DNA of 64,000 nt from Daldinia sp. FL1419 (Eukaryota > Ascomycota > Sordariomycetes > Xylariales > Hypoxylaceae): the NCBI GenBank assembly GCA_025201765.1, contig MU623363.1, positions 7,192 through 71,191 on the forward strand. Reading direction: 5' to 3'. The notes below the pieces were generated by a model that saw only the letters and a program-made list of their open reading frames with translations, searched no databases and had not been told where the DNA came from. This document shows positions 45,954 to 55,971 of the stretch, piece after piece. Position 1 is the first letter of the stretch. The number at the start of each line of letters is the position of its first letter. The translations under genes and the position numbers were made by a program.

Positions 45954-48029
45954 ATGTTCAAGTCTTCTATGCAGAGGCATGCCCGCCTGGGTAATTTGGC
46001 CCGTCGTCAACTTTCGACTGTGGTCTCTCAACAGATTCGCACTCGACCAGTCGTAGCTTCATATCAGAGACTGGCGCAAACAGAGCGACAATTTATTCCC
46101 CTCAGACAAATCGCAGTGCGGTTATACTCGCAGGAATCTGCCGCAGCCTATGCTACGCAGACTGACGACTCACCGGCTTCGATATACAATGTAACAAGAT
46201 TCGAGGACTTATCCAAACTGGGTGTTCACGAACGCATTGTCCGAGCCATTACCGTAGATATGGGATATGACACCATGACTGAAGTTCAATCGTTAACTAT
46301 CAACCCAGCTCTCAAGGGAGTCGATCTGTAAGTAGAATATCATCTTTTATCTATTTTTTTTTTATTCTTTTTACTAACTGTACGAAGGGTAGCGCAAGCA
46401 AGGACTGGAACGGGTAAAACTTTGGGTTTCCTCGTCCCTGTCTTCCAGCGTCTCATTGCGTCTGATCCTAGCCTTGCTACCCCTTCACACCGCCGAACTT
46501 CTACCTGCTCAGATATTCGCGCTATAATTCTATCTCCTACGCGTGAGCTCGCAGAGCAGATTGGCGTTGAGGCAAAGAAGTTGGCAAGGCACACGGGAAT
46601 TATCGTCCAAACTGCCGTCGGCGGAACAAGAAAGAAGGAAGCTATGTGGAAAATGAAGCGGGAGGGATGCGATGTGCTCGTTGCGACCCCGGGTAGGCTT
46701 TACGATATCATGACCGACTCTAGTACCGGCATCGCGGCGCCTAGAATACAGTCGTTTGTACTGGATGAGGCCGACCGCATGCTGGATGTCGGTTTCGCGG
46801 ACGCTATCCGCGATATCACAGATTGCCTCCCGCCAATTCAGGAAGTCGACAGGCAAACACTTTTATACTCTGCGACTATCCCTCGAGATGTTGTACACCT
46901 AGCCAAGAGCATGGTCAAGACGGATAATTTTGACTTTGTACAAACCATCAACCCGGATGAGACTCCAACTCATGCACGCATTCCGCAACACCTTGTGTCC
47001 GTCAAGAGCTACGAGAACTGGTTCCCAAGCATCCTAGAAATTTCCGAGAAGGCAATCCAGAACTATAGGAACAACCCTGACGCTCTTCCTTTTAAGGCAA
47101 TACTATTCTTCTCGAACACGGCTACTGTACAGTTTGCAAACCGCGTATTCAAAAGTCATAACCTAGCAAACAGATTGGGCGGTATACCAGTATTCGATAT
47201 TCATTCAAAACTCACCCAGGACGTAAGAACCAGGAATGCCGAGGCTTTCCGTCGCGCTAAGTCCGGTATTCTTATCTCATCCGATGTCACTGCGAGAGGA
47301 ATGGATTTCCCCAATGTGTCTCACGTTTTTCAAATTGGCTTGCCCCCGGACCGGGACCAATATATTCACCGAGTTGGCCGAACTGGTCGTGCCGGAAAGG
47401 CTGGAGAAGGCTGGCTAATCCTAGCTGAGGACGAGATTAGGGAAGCCCGAAATCGTCTTCCTGGCTTGCCTATCAAGCCTAACAACAGCATCCAATCTGC
47501 AAGTCATGCTATGGGACTAGGCACCCCTACTCCGGAAGTGGCCAGCTATTTCGAAGATGTGCGCAAGGCCTACCAGCGTGTTCCCAAAGATCTCTTCGCG
47601 CAAGTCTATTCCGCTTTACTTGGTCAGAAGTTTGGAAGAGGTTTGAACGTGGAGGACGTTGTCCGGTTACTTAACAGCTGGTCTAAAAATGGGCTCGGCT
47701 GGGAGGAGCCGCCTGCTATCAGCCCCAACGTGGCCAGGAACCGCAACTTGGACAGAGTGCCGGGAATTAGGGTTGGGCACAATAATTTCGAACCAGAGTT
47801 AAACGATCGACGGGGTGGTAGCTTTGGATCATTTGACCGACGGGGTGGTGGCTTCGGATCGTCTGATCGCCGGGGTGGTGGCTTCGGATCGTCTGACCGC
47901 CGGGGTGGTGGTTTTGATTCAGGCTCCAGATTCGGCTCCAGAAATCGCCAAAGTAGCGACCCCTTTTCCCGACGTATAAGCTCGGATTTTGAGTCTCGCG
48001 GAAGACAGCCTTCTCGAGCTATGTTCTAG
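45954..48029 (+). CDS. mitochondrial DEAD-box RNA helicase (Mss116-like)
   Basis: ATP-dependent RNA chaperone expected in mitochondria, where Mss116 aids group I/II intron splicing and translation. Exons 45954-46327 and 46388-48029 give 2016 nt, 671 aa. The 60-nt intron has TACTAAC and a GAAG acceptor. The first ~45 residues are Arg/Ser-rich and lack acids, as in a mitochondrial presequence (MFKSSMQRHARLGNLARRQL). Helicase motifs in order: F-E-D-L-S-K-L-G Q-motif, ARTGTGKT (I), PTRELAEQ (Ia), TPGRL (Ib), VLDEADRMLD (II), YSATIP (III), DVTARGMDFP (V) and HRVGRTGRAGKAGEG (VI). The C-terminus has an RGG-type tail with three exact-length repeats of DRRGGGFGSS. All catalytic motifs are intact. Confidence 0.92.
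47808..47927 (+). repeat. 30-bp coding tandem repeat in the helicase tail
   Basis: Three full 30-nt units plus a partial fourth encode D-R-R-G-G-(S/G)-F-G-S-(F/S). The last two full units are almost identical in DNA, which implies recent expansion. Arg-Gly-Gly tails bind RNA nonspecifically. Confidence 0.85.
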
Positions 48030-49079
48030 AATGCTCGTGGCCTCTCCCTGCAACGAGAGGAGCAGTTGATTTCTTGAGATTCGTCGTCTTGAGCTTGATT
48101 TTCTAATGTACTATGCTGGTTCGGAAGCAGAAACCCCCCTTCCTAGATATATAGCGACATATGAGGACATACGCCCGCAGGCGCTCGGCAGCGACAAGAC
48201 CCGGGACTGATGATACAAAATACTGGGGTTGGCTGGGTATTTACGTCTCATAGGTAGATCTACGACATTTTTTTGTGGGAGGGGGGCTAAACCGTAATCG
48301 GCGTCAAGGTTGTCTTGCTTGGTTTCGCGGAACGATTCAAGGCGTCGGGGCGGTCACCGGAAAAAAAGGGGCCGCACGGCACAGAAATCTCGACTATTTG
48401 TACCATAGTGTAAGACGAAACTCGTTACGATAGAGGAAAACAACATGAAACCTATGAAGCACCATTGTGGCCTGTGATAATGTGACTAAAATACTAATCC
48501 ACAGTATTTTGACTCTTGACCTATTTGTCTTGGTAGCATGAGTTACTTGTAGTAAACTAGATCAACCTTTGTAGAAGTCTTATTACTACTACTCAGGTCT
48601 TATATGTTAGATTACATATTTACTGCGGTCTCGGAAAACCTGAGATCCTCCTCAGTCTCTACCTAGGTACCTAGGCATGATTGTAGTCTGAGGATTATAT
48701 ATGGCATAAATCACGTAGAGCTAAGTATTGTATAGTTGATTTTCTGAGACTATATAATATTAGAATATGTGTTTGTGTAGAACCATCTTGTGCAGGTTAT
48801 ACATGGACGTTAAGCGAGTAAGTAAATGGCACACTTAGTTAAATATTGGTCTTTAACGAAATATTGAGTATAGGTATCTAAGAACAAATGAGAGAGATGT
48901 ATAGATTCATTCCTAAGTTAAGCCCACAGGTTATATAGCATATCTTGAACAGGTACATCCAATATAGTTAGTAATGACGGCGATATTTTGGCTGACTCCG
49001 TAAAACGCCTTCCAATGCAAGCCCTATTATACAGCCAACGTCGTATCTTTCCCCATAACCAAATGCCAATACAATGGTC
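48030..49079. other. convergent 3' intergenic region
   Basis: About 1 kb between the helicase and PEX7 3' ends, AT-rich to the right. It contains a TACCTAGGTACCTAGG cluster near 48660. No gene, repeat family or RNA is recognised. Confidence 0.5.
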
Positions 49080-50251
49080 TCACGCTTGCCCTTGCAACAG
49101 CCTATTCGCATCCCACAATAGCAGCCTCTCATCCCATCCTACCGTTGCAACCCAACCGCCGACGCCGAATAAACACCAATCGACGCCCGTTACGAATTCG
49201 GTATGTCTGTTCATGATGCCGAGTTGGACTCCCGATTTCGCCGGTGCGTCTTGCTGTGTTGGCATTGTTGATCCATCGGTCCATAGACGGACCGTCATGT
49301 CGTAACTCGCGCTGATTAAAATATCGCTGGCGTGCGGACTCCAGGCTAGCCTCCTGACGGCGTAATCGTGGCCTAGCATGATGGATGTGGGCCCGGATGT
49401 AGGATGTCTGATATCGAACGTCCGTATTACCTTATCTACACCCCCCGTCGCGATCACTGTATGGTTATATTTATTCCAGTCGTGTGTTAGTATTTCCCCC
49501 GGCGCAGCAGGAGGAGTTGGTCCCTGGAGGGTCGAGACCGGAGGAGGGATATGGACTGGGATTTTTGTTGTTAGGTGGTATTGGGCGTTGACTGGCGTTC
49601 GAAGATCGAATATGCGCAGGTGTGAATCCGTGGATACCGCGGAGATGATATTAGGATTAGATGGACAGTATGATGTGCTGTAAGTACAATTCCCGACAGG
49701 GAGGGTCTTGATGGATTCTTTTCTTGCTGGCGACCACTGCTCAACGTCATTTAGAATTTTGGGGGGACTGCGCATACGTCTAGAGGGATACGTACGATTT
49801 TTATCGTTCCGTCCCACGAACTGGAAGCAAACGTATCTTTTGTAACGGGACTCCACGATACCGAGAATGTTTCCCTCTTGTGCTCATGGAAGTTCATTAC
49901 AGGGAACTCGTCAGCGTTCATGTCGTAGAGCTTGATCGACCCATCGCCACACGCGACCAATAACTGGTTCTCGTTAATCTCAGACCAGGCGAGGTCATAT
50001 TGAGCGTCGTTCGTATCGAAGCTAGTGGGGAGTCTTAGTTTACTGCGCTGGGCTAGGTATACACTCATGATCGCTCACGTCTTCTCAACCTGGACGCCTT
50101 GCGGCCCCAATCCCAAGCAGAACACTCGGCCATTTCCTACAATGCCGTAGTTGGCCGCGGATGCGACAGCGATACGTGAGTCGTAGTAGGGCGAATACTT
50201 GACGGCGTACGGATTCCAGCCAGGTGTACGGAACTCCAACATGGAAGCCAT
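49080..50251 (-). CDS. PEX7: peroxisomal targeting signal 2 receptor PEX7
   Basis: WD40 receptor that carries PTS2 proteins to peroxisomes. Three exons, 50251-50079, 50021-49796 and 49736-49080, give 1056 nt (351 aa), with 57- and 59-nt introns. Exon 1 has the hallmark M-L-E-F-R-T-P-G-W-N-P-Y-A-V-K-Y-S-P. After splicing the sequence reads VQVEKTFDTNDAQYDLAWSE, the characteristic PEX7 segment. WD repeats follow: FASSSWDGTIKIW (completed across the second intron), RIFDLRTP, VIRTFDIRHP, ILISASYDMTVRLW and GGWVATVGWDERLLLWD. Start: M-A-S-M-L has the best context; the next ATG, nine nt later, is the alternative. Divergent from the AlkB-like gene. Confidence 0.94.
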
Positions 50252-50894
50252 GTTGGTTGTGTATAGCAAAGCTAGAAGTAAGAGCGGGAGCCCAGACTTA
50301 CTGGCGTATGTAGATAGCTAAAGTGTAGGTAGCTTCCGTTGAATTTGGGATTGACAGCTGAAGAATGACGATGAATTGAGAGCCAAGACGTGGGGCCTCG
50401 GCTTCATGGTATTAGGTACTGCGATAGAGGTACATCTGTACCAATGTGGGGGTATAAAACAAGGGTGCGCCCTCGGTTTAACAGCTCTACCTATAAAGTT
50501 AGGTAACTATGTAGGTACATGTTATTCGCTAACTCGGTTTTCGGGCAGTACCTAGCCGGGGCATTTAGTAACCGAGTTAGTAACCGTTCTGAGTTCAGGA
50601 CCTTGAGGACCTTGAGGACCCCTGGTGCTGATTCATATCAATGGGGACTACCTTCACTGAACTTACGTACCTGGTTAATTTCCACCTTCATTCTTACACA
50701 CTAATAATTATTGTATTTTTTTTTTTAGGCAACAAAGCCAGAGTGGAGAAATATAATATAATGTATACGTCTCACTTTTTAGTCCTTCTGGAACTATCAT
50801 CACCTCCAGGGAAATCAGGAGGTGGAATAAACACCGGAAATGACGCGGCGCATCTCAACCTGGGAATTTCACATTCTACCTTACGAACAATATC
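50252..50894. promoter_or_regulatory. bidirectional promoter PEX7 / AlkB-like gene
   Basis: A 643-bp spacer between two divergent genes. It holds an inverted repeat with perfect 11-bp arms, CTAACTCGGTT (50529-50539) and AACCGAGTTAG (50570-50580), separated by 30 nt. A direct repeat, GACCTTGAGGACCTTGAGGA, lies near 50600-50619. Either could be a regulatory site; neither matches a factor I can name. Confidence 0.45.
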
Positions 50895-52193
50895 ATGGAT
50901 GCATTCTTGAGGGGAACCAAGCGAAAGTCGTCTGCTATAGAAGACTCGTCTCTGGTCGATGACGATGAGTCAACAGATGTGAAACTGGCAGTTCTTTCGT
51001 CATTGCATCCCAATATCGGCCAGGAAGCTCTACTAGAATCCCTTTTAGCACATGATGGTTCTGTGCGAGCGGCTTCTGCTTCTTTAGCAGAGGATCGATC
51101 AGCATCACCGAGAAAGAAACGAAATGGTACTGTTGGGTATCAGTCTTCGCTTAAATTATTTGCGTCGAAGTCCTCAACCGAGGAACGGCCTGTGTCGCCG
51201 AAGAAGGCAAGGCCGCTTTCCAAGAAAGGGGCAACGCTTCACTTGTACGATCCTGAAGATATAGCCGAGCATACACCTTGCAGTATTATTCATAATTTTC
51301 TGCCGCCTGACGAGGCCAACAATCTGCTCGAGGAGTTGCTGGATGAATCAGATTCATTCGATAAAATCACGTTCAAATTATTTGATAACGTGGTCAAGAG
51401 CCCCCATACATCGAGTTTCTATGTAGGGACAGAAGCCGAAATTAACACTCAAAAACATGATTACTTCTATAACGGATCACGATTAACGGACGTTCGACCT
51501 ATTACTCCTCAACTCTTACGCGTTCGACCAAAAGTTAAAGAAGCGGTAAATAGAGAAATTCAAAACCGCATCAAGACTCGTTACCCCGGTGGACAAAAGT
51601 TGAAGTACCAATCTCCGGATCCGTGGTCACCTAATTGTGCCTTCGTCAACTGTTATAATGGGCCTCAGGAGAGTGTTGGTTATCATAGCGATCAACTAAC
51701 TTACTTGGGTCCACGGGCTGTAATAGGTTCCCTTTCCCTTGGAGTGGCCAGAGAGTTCCGGGTCAGACGGATCATGCCAAAGGACTCTGATTCTGGCCTT
51801 GCAGGCGATGCAGATGCTGAAGGGCAGATTTCTATACATCTTCCGCACAATTCACTTTTAGTTATGCATGCTGAGATGCAGGAAGAATGGAAACATAGTA
51901 TCACTCCGGCCCAAGCGATTGATCCTCACCCCATTGCAGGGAACCGCCGAATTAATATTACTTATCGGGATTACAAGCCAAGTTTCCACGCAAAATATAC
52001 GCCCCGATGCAAGTGCGGTATTCCTGCTATAATGAGAGTTGTTCAAAGGAAGAAAGACAACCAAGGGAAATATTTCTGGATGTGCCATGGTGGAAATGTA
52101 CCCGGTAAGGAGAATTGCTCGTTCTTCCAATGGGGCGACTTCGACGACGACGGAAATCCTAGTTGGGATAAGTCTCGGTATAAAGTCAAGTAA
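50895..52193 (+). CDS. CUE - AlkB dioxygenase - GRF zinc finger protein
   Basis: Intronless, 432 aa. The central domain is an ALKBH2/3-like Fe(II)/2-oxoglutarate dioxygenase of the kind that removes alkyl groups from DNA or RNA bases. Visible active-site parts: H264-x-D266 in GYHSDQ, the distal His334 in EEWKHSI, and the 2OG-binding R-x-N-x-T-x-R (RRINITYR). About residues 27-65 (D-V-K-L-A-V-L-S-S-L-H-P-N-I-G) form a CUE-like ubiquitin-binding helix bundle. The C-terminus is a GRF zinc finger (C372, C374, C397, C408 in PRCKCG, WMCHGG and ENCSFFQW), a single-strand nucleic-acid binding module. All catalytic residues are present. Lesion specificity cannot be read from sequence. Confidence 0.9.
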   Translation: MDAFLRGTKRKSSAIEDSSLVDDDESTDVKLAVLSSLHPNIGQEALLESLLAHDGSVRAASASLAEDRSASPRKKRNGTVGYQSSLKLFASKSSTEERPVSPKKARPLSKKGATLHLYDPEDIAEHTPCSIIHNFLPPDEANNLLEELLDESDSFDKITFKLFDNVVKSPHTSSFYVGTEAEINTQKHDYFYNGSRLTDVRPITPQLLRVRPKVKEAVNREIQNRIKTRYPGGQKLKYQSPDPWSPNCAFVNCYNGPQESVGYHSDQLTYLGPRAVIGSLSLGVAREFRVRRIMPKDSDSGLAGDADAEGQISIHLPHNSLLVMHAEMQEEWKHSITPAQAIDPHPIAGNRRINITYRDYKPSFHAKYTPRCKCGIPAIMRVVQRKKDNQGKYFWMCHGGNVPGKENCSFFQWGDFDDDGNPSWDKSRYKVK

Positions 52194-52407
52194 GGGGACA
52201 CTTTTGAAAGTGACCTAGGGCGATACAATTTTTAACACTGAGTATCGGATCAAAGGAAAGAATCACAGAGAGCTCGTAGCGAACTAGAACCTTTATTGCA
52301 TTGGTCTAGGTTTGAGTGGGTGTGAAGCTTCGATACAAATGCATATGGAAAACAATATTCCTTACTACCGCCGCCCAACCTCGATTTTCATTCAAGGCAT
52401 GTTGTCT

Positions 52408-53541
52408 TCAAGGCTCAACATAGACAGGTGGGCGGTTGTAGCCGTCAACCTGCTTCACGTTTAAGTTGGCGACGTCTAAGCCGTTGATGACCCTCAGGTT
52501 GATTGGTGTCAGCGATAACGCGCCCCTAATGAAATCCCGTTGGCCTTCGGGTAGCTTGTTGATATCCTCTTCGGTGGCCGAATGCGTATCATTATGGACC
52601 GGAACTCCGCATATTTTGCAGAAAGACTTTGCAAAAATTTTGGTATTGAATGCATAGTACGCAAGGTTTTCTTCACCTTCGATCTCGACTTGGTCTTTCT
52701 TAGGATAGAACCATACGTAACCCATCTATAGTAAGTTAGCCATGAATCTAGAGGCCCCAGCAATATCAATACTTACCCTATTGCAGATACTACAGTTGCA
52801 TTCCATGATGGTTTCCGTGGATGACTTATCGAGAGGTTTTGTCTTCACTGCCACCTTGACTGCACCGCAGTGGCAGCTACCGGTGTACACCTTTGCCCCT
52901 TCTATCACGGCTTTGGGCTCCGGCCCTGTGAATTGAGGTACCTTATAAGGTCCCCTGAATTCTTTGTTATCCGCACTAAATACCGGCAAAGACGACTTGT
53001 CAACGCACGCATTTCGAATACCGAGATGGACCTAAACAACTCACTAGAATTTTAGGATATTCCATACGTCGACACCTTGACCATGCTGGAATGATCGAAC
53101 CTAGGGGTGGATTAGCTATTTGCGAACTTCTTCAATTCCGATGTCTTTAAAGAAATGCGTATCACTTACGTTGACTCCCATCCTAGGTTCCTCACCGGGT
53201 TTCGGGAGGGTCGCATCTCCGACGAACAAGAGCTGAGTTCCACAGTTCCCGCAGAACTAGTTTCCCCTCACATTAGCCAAAATCGAAAAAAAAAGGAAAA
53301 AAAAGAAATTACGAGCCTTGTGGTTAATGGTCTTCTCCCCAAAGGTATAATTTGTCAAGGTGTTGACTTCGCCTTTAACAAATTTAATATTTCCTGGCTC
53401 GGGAACAACCCACAGAACACCTTTCTTGTAGCAAGAACTGCAGTTGCATTCAAGCACCTTGAAGAGATGAGGCATCTTGGCCTCATAGATATAGGCACCG
53501 CAGTGGCAGCTGCCCCGGTAGGTCTTCAGTTCTGCAGACAT
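52408..53541 (-). CDS. tandem GFA (CENP-V type) domain protein, splice anomaly
   Basis: Two GFA/DUF636 zinc domains related to glutathione-dependent formaldehyde-activating enzyme folds. Domain 1: YRGSCHCGAYIYEAKMP, ECNCSSCYKKG, then FCGNCGTQLL. Domain 2: YTGSCHCGAVKVAVKT, ECNCSICNR, then MGYVWFYP and FCKICGVPV. Proposed exons: 53541-53317, 53256-53170, 53100-53068, 52995-52777 and 52725-52408 (882 nt, 293 aa). Two junctions are unsure. Joining NHK to FCGNCG needs a GC donor (AAG|GCTCGT); the adjacent GTAATT donor would shift the frame. Between the domains a 72-nt GTATGG...ACAAG intron keeps frame; without it the frame meets TAG at 53046-53044. The alternative is two separate or decayed genes. 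The second domain has no ATG of its own in frame, which favours one gene. Confidence 0.65.
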
Positions 53542-54930
53542 TCCGTCGACAAGATATCTAGATGGCATCAGCTCCTCGGCCATAGCGACAAGAGATTACG
53601 CAATGGTATGAAGGTTATTTACTGGTTTGGATACCGAGTTTCAATTCGCGTTGTTGAAGGGTCGCCTGGAAATTCTGGCGGATTTAATAATCGTCTTTGA
53701 TATCTTGGTTGCTTGTTGGTGCAGCGTCGAGTAAAATCAGATTACAAACGTATAGGGATTCAACTAACCAGAACTGAACTCCGAGGACCAAGACCTTCTT
53801 AAAGGAGTTCCCCGGTTCTAGAAACATGGACCGATAGCCGGTGACTAAATCCCGCAGGAAGGATAACACTGTGTATCCTCGTACAAAACTTCAGACATGC
53901 ATGTTTGTTTTCGTAGCTCCATGACCCAAGACGGAATTTCAGCCAGCCGACGAATCTTCCCATGCTGTAATCTCACAGCCGCAGTTGGAGGGAACTAGGT
54001 ATAGTGATGGGTGGGGACTACTATAATACTACTACTATTTATAAAGGCTACCCACATCCGTATATCGATCTGCTACTACTACGCTAATTCCTGATATAAG
54101 CCCGCGTTATTATTACTTGACCGTGACTGAATCGCGTCGCGTTATCAGGTGACGGATTTACCGGATGGCTCGTTTAATTAGGTATAGAATAAGCACGATT
54201 CTATCTCGTTGGATACCTATATAACAAATTTATTCCCCCTATTCCCCCTATTTCCCCCCTTTTTTATACAAAATGCGGTCCTGTTTCGAAGGAGCAATCC
54301 GGATCCGTACGCTACGGCACACAATCCCTCTCCGGAGAATAGCAAGCGAATGCTGAGGAAACGCGTCGCAGAAAATCTCTTCTCCGTAGCGGATCTGCAT
54401 TACCATTTGTCGTCCGACCAGTGGTTGTCCGTGAATGATAAGGTAATTTAGGGAAAAGAAAATCGTAGCTGACCACAGAAAATGGACACCAGCAGGAGAC
54501 TTGATGCATGAGCGCATTCTCGGTTGCATTTCGGCTGCGGGGGCGGGGGGGCCGGGGCCGTCCCTAGCCAATTATTCTCGGATAGTATAATACTTCCAAG
54601 CATGGAAAACCGTTGTATAAGATGCAACCAGGGGACTGGATGTGATATTGGTTTTTTTGGGTTTTTGTTTTTTGTTTGACATAAAAAACAAATGCCAGCG
54701 ACTTAAAAAAAAAAAAAAAAAGAGTTTTTCTAGGACCAATGACGCACTACCCAATAACAACACCGCAATGGGACATGTTTGTAGATGCTTGGTATCCATT
54801 GTAAGTGATTGTTTGGCCATCACCTCAAGAGGTGCGCACGTTAGTGCAGACCGATAAGATAAGGTAAGTGGGTATTTACAGGCACTTCTGGGAACCTATG
54901 GGCAGTGGGACGTTGAAAAAAACCAGGGCG
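53542..54930. other. intergenic region left of the TIR element
   Basis: No gene is supported. An A-run of 17 lies near 54703-54719, and T-rich and C-rich micro-tracts are present. Two overlapping open frames on opposite strands near 54209-54571 have no domain. Confidence 0.45.
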
Positions 54931-55411
54931 CAGGTCAACCCAATGTTATCCCTACCCATCATCCCAAAGTCTAACCCAATTTGGTATAAAATATTTTGAT
55001 CAAATCTCCACCACAAATCCCCACTTTAAAATGAGTTTTTCTCTAATTAATTAATAATTAATTAGAAGAGATAAAAGAATAGATCTTTATATATATATTT
55101 ATATATATATTTATTAAATAAAAAATTTAATTTTATTAATTAAAAATCAATTCTAAATTGATTCTAAATTGATTCTAAATCGGTTTTAAATTAATTTTCA
55201 ATTAATTTTTAATTAATTCCTAATCAATTCCTAATTAATTAAATATTTAATAATAAAATTAAAATAAAAATAGAAATAAAAATTTAATTAATTAAGAATC
55301 GATTAAGAATCAATCATAAAAAGCTCACCCCAAAGCGGGTACCAAAATAAAACTTTGCCTAATTTGGTTAGACTTTGGGATGATGGACAGGGATAACATT
55401 GGGTTGACCTG
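54931..55411. mobile_element. 481-bp non-autonomous TIR element (MITE-like), AT-rich inside
   Basis: Terminal inverted repeats of 54 bp at 54931-54984 and 55358-55411 match at 50 of 54 positions. Both begin CAGGTCAACCCAATGTTATC when read inward. Between them lies about 300 bp of TTAATTAAT-type sequence without coding potential. No transposase is present. No clean target-site duplication abuts the ends. Outside them a 15-nt string (GAAAAAAACC[A/C]GGGC) is repeated on both flanks with one mismatch, but at offsets of 1 and 7 nt. The extreme AT interior suggests RIP or a naturally AT-rich MITE. Confidence 0.8.
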
Positions 55412-55971
55412 TAGACTCGAAAAAAACCCGGGCTTTTGGGCTTGTAAGGCGGTTGGCAACTGGGCGACTAAACGGCTTGGGTTGATCAAAATTGCGGTAG
55501 CAACATCCGGTCCCCAGCCACCTTCCTATCAGTGGTGATTAGATCCAAACCTTAACGTGGGCCGCGACGGATACAACGCGATGTTGGCGCCTTATTAGTC
55601 TCTTTTTGCACTCACGTATCCAGCCTCGTGCGCTGTACAATAGACCATCATTTTTTCGTCCACTTAATTCGGTTTCGCATGCAACCATACCTTTTTATCT
55701 TACTTTTTTTTCCTGTTTAGATCAAGTGTTGGCGATAGTATCGTATGTTGTTTTTTAAAAGCTGTTGCAAAGGCATTACTTCCGCGCGCGATTTCTGTAC
55801 TACTAAGTCAAACCGAGCAACCATCGTACAATACTACTATCACCACGACAGCAATCCAGCGGGGACGCGATCACCCAAAATCCTAAATTGGCAGTCCAAT
55901 TACTTAATTATTCTACGTTTTCCGCTCCTTGCCCGTTTTGACTGGCATCGTCCTCGAAAGCCGAGCTCGAT
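55412..55971. other. promoter region of the SR-tail membrane protein gene
   Basis: Right flank of the TIR element followed by the presumed promoter/5' UTR of the gene at 55972. A T-rich stretch lies near 55700-55715. Nothing else is assigned. Confidence 0.4.

Noticed and set aside
49378..49683. Plus-strand frame inside PEX7
   Set aside because: Antisense to clear WD40 coding sequence.
53155..53700. 181-codon plus-strand open frame
   Set aside because: It is antisense to the first GFA domain exons, whose minus-strand reading has clear zinc motifs; the plus reading shows no domain.
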